Source of the DNA: SAR202 cluster bacterium
GTDB taxonomy: Bacteria; Chloroflexota; Dehalococcoidia; Lucifugimonadales; UBA3495
DNA length: 6,021 nucleotides
Direction of reading: 5' to 3'
NCBI GenBank assembly: GCA_009392095.1
Contig: VFHF01000304.1
Location: forward strand, 1 to 6,021
Made by a program: the position numbers and the translations under genes. The notes beneath the pieces are model-generated. The model searched no databases. It had not been told where the DNA came from and saw only the letters and a list, made by a program, of their open reading frames with translations. Positions 5,689 to 6,021 of the stretch are shown one piece after another (position 1 is the first letter of the stretch; the number at the start of each line of letters is the position of its first letter).

Positions 5689-5718
5689 AAACTACCACAC
5701 ACCGAAATGCGCAGTCAA
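5689..5718 (-). promoter_or_regulatory. Possible promoter of the HesB-like gene
   Basis: On the minus strand TTGACT (5718-5713) is followed after 18 nt by TAGTTT (5694-5689). The -35 box is good and the -10 box is mediocre. It would give a leader of about 65 nt before the ATG at 5617. It is the best candidate I see in this stretch, but is weak. Confidence 0.33.
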
Positions 5719-5725
5719 CGTCAGA

Positions 5726-5774
5726 GGATGCCGGGCCCGGCCACTGTGTTCGGGTGTTCCCGGGCCCGGCATCC
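5726..5774. repeat. Perfect 15-bp inverted repeat with a 19-nt loop
   Basis: GGATGCCGGGCCCGG (5726-5740) is the exact reverse complement of 5760-5774. Each arm contains the self-palindrome CCGGGCCCGG, so each arm alone could also pair with another copy. No T-run follows on either strand, which argues against an ordinary intrinsic terminator. It could be a dispersed palindromic element of REP type or part of a structured RNA. Confidence 0.75.
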
Positions 5775-5811
5775 GATTTGGGAAATAGGACATACGTGTT
5801 GAATGTCAGGT

Positions 5812-5835
5812 GTGCGCTGACAACTAGGAGCGCAC
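5812..5835. repeat. Perfect 7-bp inverted repeat
   Basis: GTGCGCT (5812-5818) pairs with AGCGCAC (5829-5835) around a 10-nt loop. On the plus strand GTTTCT follows, which is too poor in T to call a terminator with confidence. Confidence 0.4.
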
Positions 5836-5937
5836 GTTTCTACACTCAATTCCATTGTGAAATAACGGCCAGCCGTAAAGCGGGGCCCCGGTTTTAACTC
5901 GACAAACAAATACCCGAAATCAATCGGAAGAAATCTA

Positions 5938-5965
5938 AGGGACAGACCCACCACGGTCTGTCCCT
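5938..5965. terminator. Perfect 11-bp hairpin, terminator-like, direction uncertain
   Basis: GGGACAGACC (5939-5948) and GGTCTGTCCC (5955-5964) pair perfectly around CACCAC, and A5938 with T5965 adds one pair. On the minus strand the stem is followed by TTAGATTTCTT, and on the plus strand by GTTCTGATT; neither is a clean T-run. It might end a minus-strand gene entering from beyond the right edge of the window. Confidence 0.4.
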
Positions 5966-6021
5966 GTTCTGATTAGATGAACAATTGGAACCCAGAGCAA
6001 CCGAACCTAATCACGGGTACG

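Larger units (their letters stand above)
5719..6021. other. Gene-free right end with clustered inverted repeats
   Basis: No open frame here has coding character or family resemblance; the 77-codon minus-strand frame at 5954-5721 overlaps the inverted repeats and has no recognisable motif. Besides the three larger repeats there are small palindromes at 5865-5876 (ACGGC..GCCGT) and 5881-5890 (CGGGGCCCCG). I see no tRNA or rRNA. Confidence 0.5.

Noticed and set aside
5618..5698. N-terminal extension of the HesB-like gene up to 5698
   Set aside because: The extension has no family homology, contains the good ribosome binding site for the ATG at 5617, and overlaps the likely leader.

Overview
The window looks like a chromosomal piece of a free-living, moderately GC-rich bacterium. 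The gene set (cytosolic BtuF-like binding protein, gamma-glutamyltranspeptidase-like hydrolase, LON-domain protein, HesB-like protein with a Gly/Cys tail) would fit a Chloroflexota/Dehalococcoidia-type genome, but that placement is an impression from memory and not proven by the sequence.

Left part, plus strand (1-1734): a broken RidA-family gene (1-243), an OsmC-family gene (287-724) and a BtuF-like corrinoid-binding protein gene (799-1734). The most important observation is that the last two are each interrupted by a single in-frame TGA (644-646 and 1084-1086). In both, the TGA sits where the family normally has a conserved cysteine. Clear homology continues in the same frame to a TAG stop. 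A stable stem-loop with G and U in its apical loop lies about 20 nt downstream, the geometry of a bacterial SECIS. I read both as selenoprotein genes. OsmC-like selenoproteins are already known; a Sec-containing BtuF-like protein with a CxxU motif is not one I know. No gene in the window clearly ends in TGA. Simple ORF calling would cut the OsmC gene short and split the BtuF-like gene in two.

Middle and right, minus strand (1740-5025): a gamma-glutamyltranspeptidase-family gene (5025-3307) with a good sigma70-type promoter (5128-5100), followed closely by an unrecognised 160-aa gene (3280-2798) and a small HNH nuclease gene with a TTG start (2793-2464); these three probably form an operon. 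A LON substrate-binding-domain gene (2411-1740) follows, possibly with its own promoter so close to the ATG that the transcript could be leaderless. It converges on the BtuF-like gene with only 5 nt between stops.

Right end (5162-6021): a HesB/IscA-like gene on the minus strand (5617-5219) with a Cys/Gly-rich tail, ended by a textbook intrinsic terminator (5162-5196). Upstream of it about 400 nt lack a gene but hold at least three perfect inverted repeats.

Functionally, the left cluster suggests thiol/selenol redox chemistry (OsmC peroxidase) next to corrinoid binding. The selenocysteine machinery (selA, selB, selC, selD) is not in the window and would have to be elsewhere in the genome.
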